The notes: a model not told the origin generated them from the sequence alone. Counted from the stretch's first letter, positions 24,365 through 33,025 are shown. The stretch is DNA of 64,000 bases from Williamsia limnetica (GCF_003217475.1 NZ_QJSP01000001.1:248001-312000); one strand, 5' to 3'. A program made the numbers and translations.

Positions 24365-24942
24365 GACTTTTCCTCACCGGCTGCGACATCGCCTGCAACA
24401 CTGCGAACCGCTGCCAGGATGTTCACGTACGCACCGCATCGACAAATATTGCCGCTCAAGCGCTCCCGTATCTCGTCGTCGTCGAGTACGCCGTTGTGCG
24501 GCTCGCTGACGTCTGCGGTTGCGGAGCTCGGCCATCCATGTTTGGCCTCGTCGAGCATGCCCACCGCCGAGCAGATCTGTCCGGGAGTGCAGAAGCCGCA
24601 CTGGAACCCGTCATGATCGACGAACGCCTGCTGCATCGTCGCCCCGGAAGGGACTTCATCGATTCCCTCGATCGTCGTGATCCGGCGATTCTGAGCAGAC
24701 ACGGCCAACATCAGGCAGCTGACCACCCGACGGTCATCGACGAGCACGGTGCAGGCACCACACTGCCCGCGATCACAACCCTTTTTCGATCCCGTCAGCC
24801 CCAGATGGTCCCTCAGGGCGTCCAATAGCGTTGTCCGGGGATCACATTCGATATCGAAGTGATCTCCGTTGACCTGCAATCCGATCGCTCGAACAGGGGC
24901 GGAGCGCACAGCGACAGGTCTCGATGAGGGCTGGTCATCCAT
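24361..24942 (-). CDS. [2Fe-2S] subunit of the molybdenum oxidoreductase (PaoA/YagT-like)
   Basis: A 193-aa iron-sulfur subunit. The plant-type [2Fe-2S] motif is KKGCDRGQCGACTVLV with a fourth Cys in VVSCLML; the second, helical cluster domain shows FQCGFCTPGQI and GNICRCGAYVNI. Together these pass electrons between molybdenum and FAD. No Tat signal is visible, so it may be cytoplasmic. ATG at 24940-24942 (MDDQPSS) is chosen; a TTG at 24975 and an ATG 9 codons further in are alternatives. First gene of the paoABC-like group, 42 bp downstream of the VOC gene. Confidence 0.9.
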   Translation of the reverse strand: MDDQPSSRPVAVRSAPVRAIGLQVNGDHFDIECDPRTTLLDALRDHLGLTGSKKGCDRGQCGACTVLVDDRRVVSCLMLAVSAQNRRITTIEGIDEVPSGATMQQAFVDHDGFQCGFCTPGQICSAVGMLDEAKHGWPSSATADVSEPHNGVLDDDEIRERLSGNICRCGAYVNILAAVRSVAGDVAAGEEKS

Positions 24943-24984
24943 ACGTCCGAAATACCCAACCGGCATCAGCGGCAAACCAGAGGG

Positions 24985-25374
24985 TCAGGCAGGTGTCCTA
25001 CCATCACGACGCAGAGGATGATCGTCTGGAATCTCTACGAAGATGATCTCGGTACCGTCGGGATCTGCCGTGTGCATTTCGATGAGCCCCCAGGGTTCGG
25101 TCCTCGCCCCGCGCGTGATCGTGACCCCTGCTGTGCCTAGTTCCCGTTCGGTCAGGGCGATGTCTCGCACCTGCAGCCATAGGACGCTGGTACTCGGTGG
25201 TGATCCATCGGTACCCATGTGCGCGGCGACCTCGATCAGCGCTGCGCCGGCGAAGAAGACGGTTCCACCGGGATACTCGCGTGCGACTGCCAACCCGAGT
25301 TGATCGCGATAGAAGCGAGTCGTCGCCTCCGGATCTGATGGACGCAGAATTATCCGACCGCTGAGAACCTCCAT
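24985..25374 (-). CDS. VOC (glyoxalase/bleomycin-resistance) family protein
   Basis: A 129-aa single-domain vicinal-oxygen-chelate protein: IILRPSDPEATTRFYRDQLGL at the start (key FYRDQLGL), middle LWLQVRDIALTERELG, and the C-terminal WGLIEMHTADPDGTEIIFVE with the metal-ligand Glu. The fold supports isomerase, dioxygenase or resistance roles; no substrate is indicated. It is 42 bp upstream of the iron-sulfur subunit gene on the same strand and may share its transcript, hinting at a role with the aldehyde/xanthine oxidoreductase. Confidence 0.88.
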   Translation of the reverse strand: MEVLSGRIILRPSDPEATTRFYRDQLGLAVAREYPGGTVFFAGAALIEVAAHMGTDGSPPSTSVLWLQVRDIALTERELGTAGVTITRGARTEPWGLIEMHTADPDGTEIIFVEIPDDHPLRRDGRTPA

Positions 25375-25552
25375 ACGTCTTGTCTACCCGACATGCCGGC
25401 TCGAAACGGACACTGGCCAACTGTGTCGCGGACGTATCTGCGCCTGATCGCGCGTCAACCGAGGCCCAGCCCTGGTAAGCATGAAGCAGAGCGCCCGATG
25501 CAGACCGCTGTCCGCGCTCCACGCAGTCACCCTGAAGGTGAGGAGATCGATC

Positions 25553-25759
25553 ATGGGACAACCGATTCCGGCCCCAGAACGCCCAGAACCACCGGGCACC
25601 GAGCCCACCATTCCGCCCGTGCCCGAGCCTGAACCGGTTCCGTCACCCCATCCGACGCCGGAGCCCCCACCCGCACCGGGGCCTGAGCATCCGACACCCG
25701 ACCCGGCGTTTCCGGAGCCGTCGCCGCCGGAGCCCAGTCCCGGGCCGACGGTCATCTGA
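25553..25759 (+). CDS. Short proline/glutamate-rich protein
   Basis: A 68-aa protein that is almost entirely Pro with Glu, Thr, Ser and Val (PEPEPVPSPHPTPEPP-type repeats). GAGGAG lies seven bases before the ATG, a strong ribosome site that supports translation. No signal peptide or domain. Such repeats form extended, acidic, disordered chains. It is divergent from the VOC gene and converges on the PAP2-kinase gene with six bases between them. The upstream frame from 25481 was rejected because it lacks a ribosome site. Function unknown. Confidence 0.55.
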   Translation: MGQPIPAPERPEPPGTEPTIPPVPEPEPVPSPHPTPEPPPAPGPEHPTPDPAFPEPSPPEPSPGPTVI

Positions 25760-25765
25760 AGCTGT

Positions 25766-27154
25766 TCAGCGATAGACCGTCAGCCGCTGCTCATCGACCT
25801 CGAGTACGACACTGTCCACAGGTCCGGTGACTTCGCCATCGTGTGCGGTGAGCAGCGGCCCGGATGCGCTGGCGATCTCCAGCCGAGCGGCTTGCACTGA
25901 ACCGAGGACCCTGGATCGCTCGACGGTGCCGAACAGCGACGCGATGATTGCCGTGGTGCGGCCCAGTCTCCTGTCGGCGCGTAGGTATTGCAGGTCCAGG
26001 ACGCCGTCGGCCAGGTCGGAGCGTCGCGCCGGGCTCAACCCGCGGGGACGGTACACGCCGTTGCCGACGAATACTGCCCAGACCGAACGGTGCTGTCCGT
26101 TGATGACGAGGTCCACCGGCTTGCGACCCTTGACCGCCCGATACAGCGCAAACGCTGCGGCGGGCCATTTTCCGATGCGATGCTCGAGTCGGTCACGCAG
26201 CCGAACCATCTCCGGGTAGCCACCGAGACCTGCAGTGTTGAGAAATACCCGGCCATCGATCCGGCCGACGTCGACAGTGCCCGCCGTGCCCGTGGTCACG
26301 GCTCGTGCGGTGTCTGCGTAGGTTTCCAAGTTGAGCGATCGGGCGAAGTGGTTGAGGGTCCCCGCCGGGAACACGGCCAACGGCACTCCCCTGTCGAGCG
26401 CGAGCTGCGCGACCGTTGCGACAGTGCCGTCTCCGCCTGCGACACCCAACGCGCGAAATCGGTCGGGTACTTGTTCCGCCAGTGGCCGGTCCACATCCCA
26501 CTGCACGATGGTCGCACCGGGCAGCGCAGTGGCGATGGCCGCAGGAGCGTCGGCGGCTGACCCGGACTGCGCGTTGACGACAACCACGAGACCTTCGCCG
26601 TATGTGAGGGCCGGAGCAGAACCGGGGGCGGTTTCAGCCGCGCGAAGCGGCGTTGCCGGCCACAGGAAGTGGCCTGCGAGGGCCACCGCCGTGCCGACGG
26701 CTGCTCCGGCCACAACGTCCGTTCGGTAGTGCACGCCGACGTACACCCGGGAATACGCGACGGCGGCAGCTAGGGGGGCGAGTGCTATCGCGGTGCGCGG
26801 TCGCTCCATCGCAGCCCCCACTGCGAATGCGGCGGCCGAGGCACTGTGGCCGCTGGGAAAAGACGATGTCCAGGGCATCCTCGGCAGCTGTCGATGGGGA
26901 TGCAACAGGTCTGCGGGAGGACGGCTGCGTCCGACCAACGGCTTGATCACGGAATTGGACAGCAGGCTGGCGCCGGCGAGCGACCCCAACCCGCGGGCGG
27001 CTGCGCGACGGTGCCTTTTGCCCGACACTGCCAGGACACCTGCGACCGCGAACCACAATTTCCCGTGGTTGGCCGACAGTGTCAGATTGCGCATCACCGG
27101 CTCGGTCCAACCTCGGTTGCCGGAAAGACGACGCGGTAACTCGGGAGAGTGCAC
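25766..27154 (-). CDS. Bifunctional PAP2 phosphatase / diacylglycerol kinase-family protein
   Basis: A 462-aa fusion. Residues about 20-165 are a membrane PAP2 phosphatase: KPLVGRSRPP, PSGHSAS and SRVYVGVHYRTD, the three catalytic motifs, within four or so hydrophobic helices. Residues about 180-462 are a lipid-kinase domain: VVVVNAQSGS, GVAGGDGTVATVA (nucleotide-binding GGDGT), PAGTLNHFAR and the later FVGNGVYRPRG. It probably handles phosphatidic acid/diacylglycerol or a related prenyl-phospholipid at the membrane; the two halves could act in opposite directions. This fusion is a known actinobacterial architecture. It sits 11 bp downstream of the thioesterase. Confidence 0.9.
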   Translation of the reverse strand: MHSPELPRRLSGNRGWTEPVMRNLTLSANHGKLWFAVAGVLAVSGKRHRRAAARGLGSLAGASLLSNSVIKPLVGRSRPPADLLHPHRQLPRMPWTSSFPSGHSASAAAFAVGAAMERPRTAIALAPLAAAVAYSRVYVGVHYRTDVVAGAAVGTAVALAGHFLWPATPLRAAETAPGSAPALTYGEGLVVVVNAQSGSAADAPAAIATALPGATIVQWDVDRPLAEQVPDRFRALGVAGGDGTVATVAQLALDRGVPLAVFPAGTLNHFARSLNLETYADTARAVTTGTAGTVDVGRIDGRVFLNTAGLGGYPEMVRLRDRLEHRIGKWPAAAFALYRAVKGRKPVDLVINGQHRSVWAVFVGNGVYRPRGLSPARRSDLADGVLDLQYLRADRRLGRTTAIIASLFGTVERSRVLGSVQAARLEIASASGPLLTAHDGEVTGPVDSVVLEVDEQRLTVYR

Positions 27155-27164
27155 CTTACGAAGT

Positions 27165-27698
27165 CTAGGGTCTCTCGCGGACCGGGCGCCCTTGACCGGC
27201 AGGGTCGACTCGACCGGGCTGATGGATGATGCAGGTGGTGGTGCCGTGCGCGATCAACTTGTCCTGTTCGTCCCGGATCTCGCCCTCGGCGGTCGCTGTC
27301 CGACGTCCCACGTGAATGGTTCTGCCGGAACCGATGATTCGGCGCCCGTCGGTCGGGACGGAACGAATGTAGTTGACTTTGAGTTCAAGTGTCCCGTAGC
27401 CGACGCCGGCACCGAGGGTCGTGTGCACAGCGCAACCCATCACCGAATCGAGCAGCGTTGCACAGATGCCGCCGTGCAGTGACCCGATCGGATTGGTCAT
27501 GTCCGGCCGCGCACGCAGGCTGAAGACGACGTGGCCCTCATCCAGCGAGTCGACGTCCATGCCCACGAGCTGCGCGATGTTCGGTGGCCGTTCCGCTAGC
27601 CCTGTCATGTACCGCAGGACTTCCAAGCCGGTCATGTCGCCGATCGAGATCTGATCCGGCGAGTCGGCTGTGCCCTGTTCGGTGAGTGGCCCCGTCAT
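27165..27698 (-). CDS. PaaI-family (hot-dog fold) acyl-CoA thioesterase
   Basis: A 177-aa hot-dog thioesterase. The family core NPIGSLHGGICATLLDSVMG contains the GSLHGG motif with the catalytic-region His and Asp; the second half shows VNYIRSVPTDG and TATAEGEIRDEQDKLIAHGTT (key AHGTT). It hydrolyses acyl- or aryl-CoA esters. AAGGAG lies seven bases before the ATG at 27696-27698. It is divergent from a TetR gene, and two similar operators lie between them, so it is probably repressed by that protein. The PAP2-kinase follows 11 bp downstream. Confidence 0.88.
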   Translation of the reverse strand: MTGPLTEQGTADSPDQISIGDMTGLEVLRYMTGLAERPPNIAQLVGMDVDSLDEGHVVFSLRARPDMTNPIGSLHGGICATLLDSVMGCAVHTTLGAGVGYGTLELKVNYIRSVPTDGRRIIGSGRTIHVGRRTATAEGEIRDEQDKLIAHGTTTCIIHQPGRVDPAGQGRPVRERP

Positions 27699-27721
27699 GA
27701 GGCTCCTTCCTGGTAGCGTTG

Positions 27722-27776
27722 TGGACCAAATGGTCCATGAGCGGGAGCGTAACACGGCGATGGACCGATTGGTCTA
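27722..27776. promoter_or_regulatory. Twin TetR operators in a divergent promoter region
   Basis: Two inverted repeats of the same kind: TGGACC-AAAT-GGTCCA (27722-27737, perfect arms) and TGGACC-GATT-GGTCTA (27761-27776, one mismatch), 39 bp apart start to start. They lie between the thioesterase start (27698) and the TetR start (27801), the expected place for an autoregulated divergon. Confidence 0.82.
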
Positions 27777-27800
27777 CACAGCGCGCGAAAAGAGGGGCAC

Positions 27801-28433
27801 GTGACAGCTGACAAATCGAATGAGGAGTTGCCGAATCAGGAGTTGCCGTTACAGGAGTTCGACGCATCAGCGGGACCTCGTGACCGTCTGATCTCGACCG
27901 CAATAGATCTGGTGCGGCGGCGCGGTGTCTTCGCGACGAGTGTCGCCGACCTACTTGGTCGAAGTGGTGCGGCGCGAAATTCGATCTATCAGCACTTCCC
28001 CAACGGAAAGTCCGGACTGATCGCAACAGCCACCGCCGAATCCGGCGACCAGATGACTGCGTTCATAGAGCATCTGACGACCACCAGAGCGCCACTGGAC
28101 GCCGTTGACGCTCTGGTGAAGTGGTGGAAGCGCGAGCTCGAGAACAGCAATTTTGCTCTCGGTTGCCCGGTGGCGGCGGCCGCCATGGCCGGACCCGACG
28201 AGCCGGAGATCGCGGCTACCGCCAACGTCGCTTTCGATGCTTGGCGCCGATTGGTCTCCGATGCCGCACGCAGTGGCGGACTGTCCACGCCCGACGCGGA
28301 GAGCTTCGCTCTGTTCGTCGTGAATGCGGTAGAGGGCGCGATCATCCAATGCCGTAGCCAACGTGACGTCGAGTCACTCGATGTTGCCGCCGCGCAGCTC
28401 AAGATCCTCTATAGGGCGTTGCAGCAGCCCTGA
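27801..28433 (+). CDS. TetR-family regulator (LfrR-like C-terminal domain)
   Basis: A 210-aa TetR protein starting at GTG. HTH about residues 30-75: VFATSVADLLGRSGAARNSIYQHF (recognition GAARNSIYQHFPNGK). The C-terminal part contains GCPVAAAAMAGPDEPEI, seen in the TetR_C-33 (LfrR/YxaF-type) domain. GAGGGG lies a few bases before the GTG. Divergent from the thioesterase with twin operators between. It likely represses the thioesterase-PAP2/kinase group and itself; the ligand may be a lipid or acyl compound (inference). Confidence 0.9.
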   Translation: MTADKSNEELPNQELPLQEFDASAGPRDRLISTAIDLVRRRGVFATSVADLLGRSGAARNSIYQHFPNGKSGLIATATAESGDQMTAFIEHLTTTRAPLDAVDALVKWWKRELENSNFALGCPVAAAAMAGPDEPEIAATANVAFDAWRRLVSDAARSGGLSTPDAESFALFVVNAVEGAIIQCRSQRDVESLDVAAAQLKILYRALQQP

Positions 28434-28434
28434 G

Positions 28435-29289
28435 TCACACTGTCGGCTGATCGAGCTCGCCAGGTGCGCCGTCATAGCGCGGCAACACCGCGAACACAAC
28501 AAGATCCTTGGGAGTGCCTTTTGCTCGAAACCGTCTGCGGCGCTTTATGTATTTGGTCTCGTCCGTCGCCGCCAAGGTCGCCTCGGTCACCAGCACCTCC
28601 CCCGCCGACGCCGCGTCGGCGACTCTGGCGGCGATGTTGACATCGACCCCGAGATAGTCGTCGCCGACCTGCCGTGGCTCCCCGGTGTGCAAGCCGGCCC
28701 GCAGGGCGGGGCGATAGCCGTCGATGGTGATGGCCGACACCGCCACACCAGCTTCATGCGCGGCCTCGATGGCGACTGCGCCGTCCCGGAAGACCGCCAT
28801 CAGTCCATCACCCAGGTGCTTGGTCACCGAGCCACCACGCCTGTTGATGATCTCGGTGCTCGACTCGTTGACCTGCCGAAGGAGCTCGAGCACGGCGTCG
28901 TCCCCGGCTCCCAAGGCCCAGGTGGAGAAGCCGACCAGATCGGTGAACAGGATGGTCACGGGTCCGCCGACCTCGGGAACGTCGCTGCGCCGGCGGGTCA
29001 CCAGCGCTTGCCACGACTCGACTGCGGCGAGCGCCAGTTCCCGCACTGCACTGGGCCTTTCACCGCGGGCCTGCGCGATCAGGCCCGCGATGCGTTCGGA
29101 GTGTCGCAGGCGATCGGGATCGATGTCGGGGCGAGCCCCGGGAGCCACTCGGCGGGCTGCGCGCGCTACGCGAACCAGCCCCTCGCTGCCATCCGCGCGA
29201 ACCAGGAAATCACCGATCCTGCCGGCGCCCCGGCGGACCTGTTCTGATCCCCTGGAGAGATCGCTGTCGCCATCGTTGATCTTGCTCAT
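28435..29289 (-). CDS. Class III adenylate/guanylate cyclase
   Basis: A 284-aa cytoplasmic cyclase. An N-terminal helical region (about residues 1-105, DIDPDRLRHSERIAGLIAQA) precedes the CHD domain: TILFTDLVGFSTW (first metal Asp), GGSVTKHLGDGLMAVF (second metal Asp) and GVDVNIAARVADAAS (transition-state Asn/Arg), with a substrate-specifying Lys in VTKHLGDG. It should make cAMP; guanylate specificity cannot be excluded. No membrane anchor. It converges end to end on the TetR gene with one base between stops. Confidence 0.88.
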   Translation of the reverse strand: MSKINDGDSDLSRGSEQVRRGAGRIGDFLVRADGSEGLVRVARAARRVAPGARPDIDPDRLRHSERIAGLIAQARGERPSAVRELALAAVESWQALVTRRRSDVPEVGGPVTILFTDLVGFSTWALGAGDDAVLELLRQVNESSTEIINRRGGSVTKHLGDGLMAVFRDGAVAIEAAHEAGVAVSAITIDGYRPALRAGLHTGEPRQVGDDYLGVDVNIAARVADAASAGEVLVTEATLAATDETKYIKRRRRFRAKGTPKDLVVFAVLPRYDGAPGELDQPTV

Positions 29290-29347
29290 CGGTGAAAGTC
29301 TATGCGGACCGTCTTGATCAGAACGACGAGATCCATGCGTGATGAAC

Positions 29348-30586
29348 TCAGGCCGCCTTCACCTTCGAGTCGCGGAGCTCCTTCAGTGCCGTGCGCAGAC
29401 CTCGCCGTTTACCGGACTCCGGATCCGCACCGAAACTCGACTGCACACCATCTCGAATGTTGAACCGAAGTTCGGATGCCGTCTCAGGTGCATCGTCGCT
29501 GCTCGCCGAGAGAAGTGCGTTCGGCAGGGCCAATTTCGCGATCGTCCGGAAGGTCAGCATGTACTGATGCCAGATCGTGCCGGTGGTGTACGGGAGGTCA
29601 TACTTCTCGCACAGCTCACGGACACGGACACCGATCTCCTCGTACCGGTTGCTCGGCAGATCCGGGAACAGGTGGTGTTCGATCTGGTGGCTGAGGTTGC
29701 CCGACATGAAACGCATCAGCCTGCCGGCGCGGAAGTTTGCCGAACCCAGCATCTGCCGCAGGTACCAGCGAGCCTGATCCTCGGTCTCGTACTCTTCTTT
29801 CGTGAACTTCTCGGCCCCGTCCGGGAAGTGACCACAGAAGATCACCGCATACGTCCAGTAGTTGCGGATGAAGTTCGCCGTGACATTGGCCGTCAGGGTG
29901 TGCTTCCAGTTGGGGCCGGACAGCGCGGGGAAGATCAGATAGTCCTTCGCGGCCTGCTTACCCACCTTGCGACCGATGATGCGGAGGTCCTTGGCGACCT
30001 CTCCGAGGCTCTTCTCCCCTTTGCGGACCTTTTCGGTCTCGACGTGGTGCAGCGCGACCCCGTACTCGAAGAACGTGCCCAGGGTGAGATTGAAGATCGG
30101 GTTTCCGAGGTTCCACCATTCCCACGGCTGGTCGCGCGTCACCCGGAGGATTCCGTAGCCCACGTCGTCGTCCATTCCGACGATGTTCGTGTACTTGTGA
30201 TGAATGAAGTTGTGGGAGTGCTTCCACTGACTGCTCGGGCAGGTGGTGTCCCACTCCCATGACGACGAGTGGATCTCGGGGTCATTCATCCAGTCCCACT
30301 GCCCGTGCATCACGTTGTGCCCGAGTTCCATGTTCTCGATGATCTTCGCCAGACCGAGCATCACCGTTCCGGCGACCCACGCGGGCTTCTTGTGGCTCGC
30401 GAACAACACCGCACGACCACCCGCGGCGAGACTGCGCTGAATCGTGATCGCCCGGCGGATGTAGCGGGCATCCTCTTCGCCCCGCGATTCTTCGATATCA
30501 CGCCGGATGGCGTCGAACTCTTTGCCGAGCGCTTCGACGTCGGCTTCGGTCAGGTGTGCGTACAGGTCTATATCAGTGATCGCCAC
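29348..30586 (-). CDS. desA3: Stearoyl-CoA delta-9 desaturase, DesA3 type
   Basis: A 412-aa membrane di-iron desaturase. The three histidine boxes are HNVMHGQW, HSHNFIHHKY and HQIEHHLFPDLP, which bind two irons. Hydrophobic stretches surround them (GRAVLFASH, AVIFCGHF). Mycobacterial DesA3 converts stearoyl-CoA to oleoyl-CoA, supplying oleic acid for phospholipids and triacylglycerol. The ferredoxin-reductase-like partner is immediately upstream with 12 bp between, matching the M. tuberculosis Rv3229c-Rv3230c pair. A palindrome upstream of the pair is a likely control site. Confidence 0.92.
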   Translation of the reverse strand: MAITDIDLYAHLTEADVEALGKEFDAIRRDIEESRGEEDARYIRRAITIQRSLAAGGRAVLFASHKKPAWVAGTVMLGLAKIIENMELGHNVMHGQWDWMNDPEIHSSSWEWDTTCPSSQWKHSHNFIHHKYTNIVGMDDDVGYGILRVTRDQPWEWWNLGNPIFNLTLGTFFEYGVALHHVETEKVRKGEKSLGEVAKDLRIIGRKVGKQAAKDYLIFPALSGPNWKHTLTANVTANFIRNYWTYAVIFCGHFPDGAEKFTKEEYETEDQARWYLRQMLGSANFRAGRLMRFMSGNLSHQIEHHLFPDLPSNRYEEIGVRVRELCEKYDLPYTTGTIWHQYMLTFRTIAKLALPNALLSASSDDAPETASELRFNIRDGVQSSFGADPESGKRRGLRTALKELRDSKVKAA

Positions 30587-30598
30587 TATGTGTTCCTC

Positions 30599-31714
30599 CT
30601 AGAGGTCGAGTGTGCATTCGCCAGACACGGTGCTGATACACGTCTGGATTCGATCTCCTTCTCGGCGCTCGTCCCCCGAGCGCAGGTCTCGAACGTAGCC
30701 CGCGGACAGCGGTACGACGCACGATTGACAAATGCCCATTCGGCAGCCGAACGGCATCTGGATGCCCAAGTCCTCGCCGGCTTCCAAGAGCGTTGTCGCA
30801 CCGTCGATCTCTGCCGACTTACCCGTCTTGCTGAACGTGACGGTGCCGCCTTCGCCGCCCTTGTCGGTGCGGGCGATCGCAAACCGCTCGATGTGCAAGC
30901 TCTCATGCAGCCCGGCCTTTTCCCAGACCTGTTCGGCTACGTCGAGCATCTCGACCGGCCCGCAGGCCCAGCACTCCCGTTCCTGCCAGTCCGGTACGAC
31001 AGACCCCAGATCGTGGAGGTCGATCTTGCCGTCCTCCCTGGTGAACTGCATCTCCAGATGGTACGAGGGCGACTCCTCCTGTAGCGCAACCAGTTCGTCG
31101 TGAAAAATGACGGATTCGCGGTTCGGCGCCGAGTGCAGATGCACCACATCTGGCATATCGCCGCGAGAACGCAGACCGCGCAACATCGCCATCACGGGCG
31201 TGACGCCGGAACCGGCGGTCACGAACAGCACTTTTTTCGGAGGCGGACTGGGCAGTGAGAAGTCGCCTTTGGGCGCCGCCAGACGGATGACCGTTCCCGG
31301 CAGCACACCGTCTACGAGGTGACTGGACAAGAACCCGTCCGGATTCGCCTTCACGGTCACCGAGATGACTTTGTCGTCACCCGCGATTGACGTCAGTGAG
31401 TACGACCGCCAGTGCCATCGGCCCTCCACCTGCAAGCCGATCCCGACGTACTGCCCAGGACGATAGCGATGGCTGAAACCCCAGCCGGTCTCGATGTCCA
31501 CGGTGGCCGTGTCATCGGTTTCCTTGCGCACTGCCACGATGCGTCCACGTAGCTCGCGGGCGGACCACAGCGGGTTGAGCAGGTGGAGATAGTCGTCGGG
31601 CAGCAGTGGGGTCGTAGCGCGCGCCACCAGCCCTCTGAGCACATTGATCTGAGGTTTGGTCGCTTCCACCCCGGCGGCGGGGCGCTTACTCCACTTCAGC
31701 AGGTCCACAAACAC
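30599..31714 (-). CDS. Ferredoxin reductase partner of the desaturase (Rv3230c type)
   Basis: A 371-aa oxidoreductase with three modules: FAD domain (about residues 50-160; YRPGQYVGIGLQ, HWRSYSLTS), NAD(P)H domain (about 165-270; LFVTAGSGVTPVMAMLRGL) and a C-terminal plant-type [2Fe-2S] domain (CRMGICQSCVVPL with a last Cys in IQTCIS). It passes electrons from NADPH to the di-iron desaturase encoded next door. Start at 31712-31714 (MFVDLLKWSK). It is first in the two-gene operon; the 16-bp palindrome at 31783-31798 lies upstream. Confidence 0.92.
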   Translation of the reverse strand: MFVDLLKWSKRPAAGVEATKPQINVLRGLVARATTPLLPDDYLHLLNPLWSARELRGRIVAVRKETDDTATVDIETGWGFSHRYRPGQYVGIGLQVEGRWHWRSYSLTSIAGDDKVISVTVKANPDGFLSSHLVDGVLPGTVIRLAAPKGDFSLPSPPPKKVLFVTAGSGVTPVMAMLRGLRSRGDMPDVVHLHSAPNRESVIFHDELVALQEESPSYHLEMQFTREDGKIDLHDLGSVVPDWQERECWACGPVEMLDVAEQVWEKAGLHESLHIERFAIARTDKGGEGGTVTFSKTGKSAEIDGATTLLEAGEDLGIQMPFGCRMGICQSCVVPLSAGYVRDLRSGDERREGDRIQTCISTVSGECTLDL

Positions 31715-31782
31715 TCCGCTCCTTGTTCACCGCTGTGATGACGCCCAGAGGGGCGCCACCACAGCCGTGCATGTGGATTCGA

Positions 31783-31798
31783 GTGTACACATGTACAC
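31783..31798. promoter_or_regulatory. 16-bp palindrome upstream of the desaturase operon
   Basis: GTGTACA-CA-TGTACAC: perfect 7-bp arms around two bases, 69 bp before the reductase start on the minus strand. The shape suits a TetR-family fatty-acid regulator (fatty-acid desaturase operons are often controlled this way); the regulator is not encoded beside it. Confidence 0.7.
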
Positions 31799-31842
31799 CG
31801 CAGCGTCAGTGGAGTTCGCCGGGTGCGATCTTGGCGGGCGAA

Positions 31843-32958
31843 CTACTTCGCGGGGAGCGAGTCCTTCTCGGACGAAGCGCTGCCTGCTGCGGCAGCTTCC
31901 CTGCGATTGGCCACGATGCTCGAGAGTGCGGCCGCACCGATGAACGCCACGCCGACGAGACCGGTGATGATCTCGTTGATGTGCCACTTGATCGAGAAGA
32001 ACAAGATGGCCGCCAGAGCGCCGATTGCCCAGTGTGCGCCGTGCTCGAGATACCGGTATTCGTTGAGCGTCCCGGCTCGCACCAGGTAGACCGTGATGGA
32101 CCGGACGAACATGGCGCCGATGAACCCGAGACCCAGAGCGATGATGATCGGGTCCGCTGTGATCGCGAAGGCACCGATGACACCGTCGAACGAGAACGAC
32201 GCGTCGAGCACCTCGAGGTAGAGAAACAGGAAGAACCCGGCCTTGCCGGTCGCTTTCGCCAAGGTGGACGGGCCGCCCGACTTGACCGCTTCCTCGTGCT
32301 CCGCGGTGAGTTCTTCGGTGTGGAAAAGCTGTCCGAGACCATTGACCGTGATGTAGGTGATGATGCCGAGCACACCGGCGACCATGACGGTCGAGATGTG
32401 GTCGTCGTCGGCGAGGAACTCGGCGATCAGTACCAGGCTGCCGCCGGCGATGACAACAGCGAGCTGGTCGAGCTTTCCGATGACGGCAAGTGGCTTCTCC
32501 AGCCACGTCAACCACTTGATCTCGTTGTCTTCCAAGATGAAGTTGAGGAAGAGCATGAAGAGGAACATCCCGCCGAATGCGGCGATCTGCGGGTGCGCAG
32601 CAGTGAGGATTTCTTCATACGACTGCTGCCCGGAACCCTCTTCTGGCACATTCATCGCGAGGTCGAAGGCCTCCACCGGATTGAGTCCGGCCGTGACCCA
32701 CACGATGAGGAGTGGGAACAGCAGCCGCATTCCGAAGACGGCGATGAGGATACCGATGGTGAGGAAGATCTTCTGCCAGAACTCACTCATCTTCTCGAGG
32801 ACGGTCGCGTTGATGACCGCGTTGTCGAACGAGAGTGACACCTCGAGGATGCCGAGGATGGCGCACAGAGCAAGCGCAGTCCACCCGCCATACAGGTACG
32901 CAACGCCCAGCGAGACGATCGTTACAGCGATCGAAATGCCGAATACGCGGATGACCAC
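31843..32958 (-). CDS. DUF475 integral membrane protein (TerC-like)
   Basis: A 371-aa polytopic membrane protein with about nine helices. The N-terminal part contains ILEVSLSFDNAVINATVL and the second half LEVLDASFSFDGVIGAFAI: two SFD(N/G) motifs whose Asp residues mark the TerC/DUF475 family, thought to bind or export metals such as manganese. A Glu-rich loop (HTEELTAEHEEAVKSG) lies between. The tail is a short cytoplasmic Ser/Glu segment. It follows terD on the same strand, so it is part of the Ter stress locus; a 15-bp perfect hairpin separates them. ATG 32956-32958. Confidence 0.88.
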   Translation of the reverse strand: MVIRVFGISIAVTIVSLGVAYLYGGWTALALCAILGILEVSLSFDNAVINATVLEKMSEFWQKIFLTIGILIAVFGMRLLFPLLIVWVTAGLNPVEAFDLAMNVPEEGSGQQSYEEILTAAHPQIAAFGGMFLFMLFLNFILEDNEIKWLTWLEKPLAVIGKLDQLAVVIAGGSLVLIAEFLADDDHISTVMVAGVLGIITYITVNGLGQLFHTEELTAEHEEAVKSGGPSTLAKATGKAGFFLFLYLEVLDASFSFDGVIGAFAITADPIIIALGLGFIGAMFVRSITVYLVRAGTLNEYRYLEHGAHWAIGALAAILFFSIKWHINEIITGLVGVAFIGAAALSSIVANRREAAAAGSASSEKDSLPAK

Positions 32959-32989
32959 TCGTGCTCCTTAGTTTTCGGGCCAGTGACAG

Positions 32990-33025
32990 CACTATCGCGG
33001 AACCGGGGATGGTTCCGCGATAGTG
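32990..33025 (-). terminator. Perfect 15-bp hairpin between terD and the DUF475 gene
   Basis: CACTATCGCGGAACC pairs perfectly with GGTTCCGCGATAGTG around the loop GGGGAT. It starts 44 bp beyond the terD stop and ends 32 bp before the DUF475 start. No U-tract follows on either strand, so it may be a U-less actinobacterial terminator, an mRNA-stabilising hairpin, or an attenuator that sets DUF475 below TerD. Confidence 0.6.
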
